64,000 bases of DNA from assembly GCF_006265115.1 (NCBI RefSeq), contig NZ_SMDR01000001.1, positions 558,001-622,000 on the forward strand, given 5' to 3'. Under the pieces are notes generated by a model. The model made no database searches. It was not told the origin of the DNA and saw only the letters and a list, made by a program, of their open reading frames with translations. Below, one piece after another: positions 62,532 to 64,000 of the stretch (positions are counted from its first letter, which is position 1; each line of letters opens with the position of its first letter). Position numbers and translations under genes: made by a program. This stretch comes from Arenimonas terrae. Lineage in GTDB: Bacteria > Pseudomonadota > Gammaproteobacteria > Xanthomonadales > Xanthomonadaceae.

Positions 62532-63575
62532 TCAGTCGGAAGCGCCGTCGCGGCCGGCGGCCTTGGCGCGGTAGAGGGCGGCGTCGGCCGCGGCGATCCA
62601 GGCGGCCGTGTCGGCCATGTCGGCCCGGGCCAGCGCGTAGCCGATGCTGACGGTGAAAGGTACGACGGCGCCCGCTTCGGCGGCGCGCCGGCGCACGTAC
62701 TGCAGCAGGCGGCGCGCGGTCTGGGCGGCGCCTTCGGGGCCGGTGTCGGGCAGCACCACGCCGAACTCGTCGCCGCCGTAGCGGCCGGCCGTGTCCACCT
62801 CGCGCAGGCAGGCGCGCAGTTCGGAGGCGAAGGATTTGAGCACCTCGTCGCCGACCAGGTGCCCGTGCTGGTCGTTGATCGGCTTGAAGTGGTCGATGTC
62901 GATCATCATCAGCACCGCCGGCCGGCCGTGGCGCCGGTGCCGGCGCAGCTCCTGCGCGGCCGACTCCTCCCAGTGCAGGCGATTGGGCAGGCCGGTCAGG
63001 CCGTCGATGCGGTTGAAGGCCTGCAGGTGCCGGTTCTGGCGCACCACCTGCTGGCCCAGGCGCCAGGTGACCAGGCTCAGGGCCAGCGGATACGACACCA
63101 GGAACGGAATCGATGCCAGCACGTTCAAGGTGGTCGGTTCGGGGCGGAACGGGAAGCCCAGCAGGGTCCAGGTGAGCACGAAGACGACGCCCATGCCGAT
63201 CCAGGACCGGAACAGCAGCGGCCAGCCGCCGGCGGCGACCTTGTCGATGCTCAGCATCGTCAGGATCAGCACCGAGGTCAGCAGGTTGAGCTGCATCGCC
63301 GCGATCCAGGCGCCGCCGCAGGCCGAATCGATCAGCAGGTTGCGCAGCTCGGCGCGCGCCGGGTCGCGGCTGTTGCGGGCGACCTGGTAGGCCAGGTGCG
63401 GCCAGAGCCAGCAGTTGCCGACCAGCAGCAGCCACACCACCGCCGGCACGTCGATCGGTGCCAGCGCGCTGCCGACGCAGAAGCTGCCCAGGCCCAGGCC
63501 GAGCACGCGCATCGGGTAGATGCGCCGGGCGAAACGAAGTCCGTTCTCGCGGTCCAGCGGTTGGGCTTCGGGCAT
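62532..63575 (-). CDS. Diguanylate cyclase with MASE2 membrane sensor
   Basis: 347 aa. N-terminal MASE2 domain with about five helices (residues 20-175). C-terminal GGDEF domain (about 185-345): 'RIDGLTGLPNRLHWEES', the active site 'GRYGGDEFGVVLP' (GGDEF intact), and an inhibitory I-site R-E-V-D exactly five residues ahead of it, implying product inhibition by c-di-GMP. Makes c-di-GMP, the biofilm/motility messenger, in response to an unknown membrane signal. Resembles AdrA/DgcC. Confidence 0.94.
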   Translation of the reverse strand: MPEAQPLDRENGLRFARRIYPMRVLGLGLGSFCVGSALAPIDVPAVVWLLLVGNCWLWPHLAYQVARNSRDPARAELRNLLIDSACGGAWIAAMQLNLLTSVLILTMLSIDKVAAGGWPLLFRSWIGMGVVFVLTWTLLGFPFRPEPTTLNVLASIPFLVSYPLALSLVTWRLGQQVVRQNRHLQAFNRIDGLTGLPNRLHWEESAAQELRRHRRHGRPAVLMMIDIDHFKPINDQHGHLVGDEVLKSFASELRACLREVDTAGRYGGDEFGVVLPDTGPEGAAQTARRLLQYVRRRAAEAGAVVPFTVSIGYALARADMADTAAWIAAADAALYRAKAAGRDGASD

Positions 63576-63697
63576 CGGCGATCGGCTCGCGTTGGCGGCG
63601 GTGGCTCAGGATCGGGCCGATGCCGCAGGGCCGCAAGTCCACGAAAGTCGCGCCGATCACCGGACGATGCCGGGCCCGCAGCGACTAGAATTGCCGC

Positions 63698-64000
63698 ATG
63701 CCCACTCCTTCCCTGCCCGGCCTGGCCATCGTCGGCGGCGGTCCCGCCGGCCTGATGGCCGCGGAAACCGCGCGCGCCGCCGGCCATGCCGTCGACCTGT
63801 TCGAGGCCAAGGGCTCGGTCGGGCGCAAGTTCCTGATCGCCGGCAAGGGCGGACTCAACCTCACCCACAGCGACCCGCCCGGTCTGTTCGCCAGCCGCTA
63901 CGGCGAACGCCACGACCAGGTCGCGCGTTGGCTGCACGATTTCGATGCGGACGCACTGCGCGCATGGGCCGCCGGGCTCGGCGTCGAAACCTTCGTCGGC
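63698..64000 (+). CDS. Flavoprotein of the BaiN/TIGR03862 type, 5' part only
   Basis: 101 codons before the right edge. FAD-binding 'LAIVGGGPAGLMAAETARAAG' (split; residues about 9-29) and 'GSVGRKFLIAGKGGLNLTHSD', the latter characteristic of the HI0933/BaiN NAD(P)/FAD-dependent oxidoreductases. Divergent from the diguanylate cyclase across 122 bp. Substrate unknown. Confidence 0.9.
   Translation, partial: MPTPSLPGLAIVGGGPAGLMAAETARAAGHAVDLFEAKGSVGRKFLIAGKGGLNLTHSDPPGLFASRYGERHDQVARWLHDFDADALRAWAAGLGVETFVG

Overview
The window is a continuous, very GC-rich (roughly 70%) piece of a gammaproteobacterial chromosome, most probably from the Lysobacterales/Xanthomonadales (Lysobacter/Luteimonas-like). 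The grounds are the codon use, the lolD-comEC-exbB-exbD-msbA-lpxK-kdsB order, a DUF6116-type small protein, and the uvrC-pgsA-tRNA(Gly)-tRNA(Cys)-tRNA(Leu) locus shared with enteric bacteria. It is housekeeping chromosome: I see no phage, insertion sequence, integrase, plasmid functions or CRISPR array. The genus is an inference from gene content.

Layout. 1-2950 (minus): folD, then a TRAP transporter of the lipoprotein-associated (TatT) type, cut by the window edge inside the small permease. 3038-4951: a DUF1244 protein, a PhaF/histone-like protein, a TPR protein and tRNA-Val. 5005-11307: an FMN glutamate-synthase-like protein with a small membrane partner, then (read on the minus strand) thioredoxin/NHL protein, uvrC, pgsA and three tRNAs. 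11333-20706 (minus): an envelope cluster of lipoprotein export (lolD and one permease), comEC, exbB/exbD, lipid A flippase msbA, lpxK, kdsB and a small tyrosine phosphatase, nearly all with overlapping or abutting ends. 20713-25438 (minus): a succinate dehydrogenase block with an SDHAF4-like protein, sdhCDAB, a MAPEG protein, SdhE and a YgfX-like protein, with ygfZ divergent.

26399-34938: a PhnD-like binding protein, then a minus-strand run of glutaryl-CoA dehydrogenase, GNAT, GST, a fused alpha/beta E1 dehydrogenase and an adenylate cyclase-FHA fusion; next a glycine-zipper protein, a DUF6116 protein and TatD. 35007-40647: a lipoprotein, a striking secreted nonapeptide-repeat protein in an operon with a small membrane protein and TcdA, a glycine-zipper lipoprotein, a cytochrome c'-like protein, an alpha/beta hydrolase, a fasciclin protein and a DUF456 protein. 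40651-47036: the ybbP-ybbA/tesA locus, a PQQ-type sugar dehydrogenase, and a GST with an NAD-binding protein.

47174-57191: two cold-shock genes with related leaders, class I fumarase, an ABC-F ATPase, a 59-bp near-perfect palindrome, a molybdopterin oxidoreductase, a sterol-desaturase-like protein, a CoA-binding protein, SlyD and ferredoxin-NADP reductase. 57261-64000: a lipoprotein hydrolase, glutathione peroxidase, a thioesterase, a Dcp-type peptidase, a DUF2383-like protein, a NUDIX hydrolase, a MASE2-GGDEF cyclase and the start of a flavoprotein.

The least explained items are the (R-x-L-G-D-A-E-x-G)13 secreted protein at 35601-36257, the palindrome at 51174-51232, the apparently leaderless SDHAF4-like/sdh transcript at 25438, and the AT-rich dyad over the start of the tyrosine phosphatase at 11790-11820. 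There is no gene-free stretch longer than 300 bases; the longest gaps (61788-62037 and 47384-47649) are described in their own entries.
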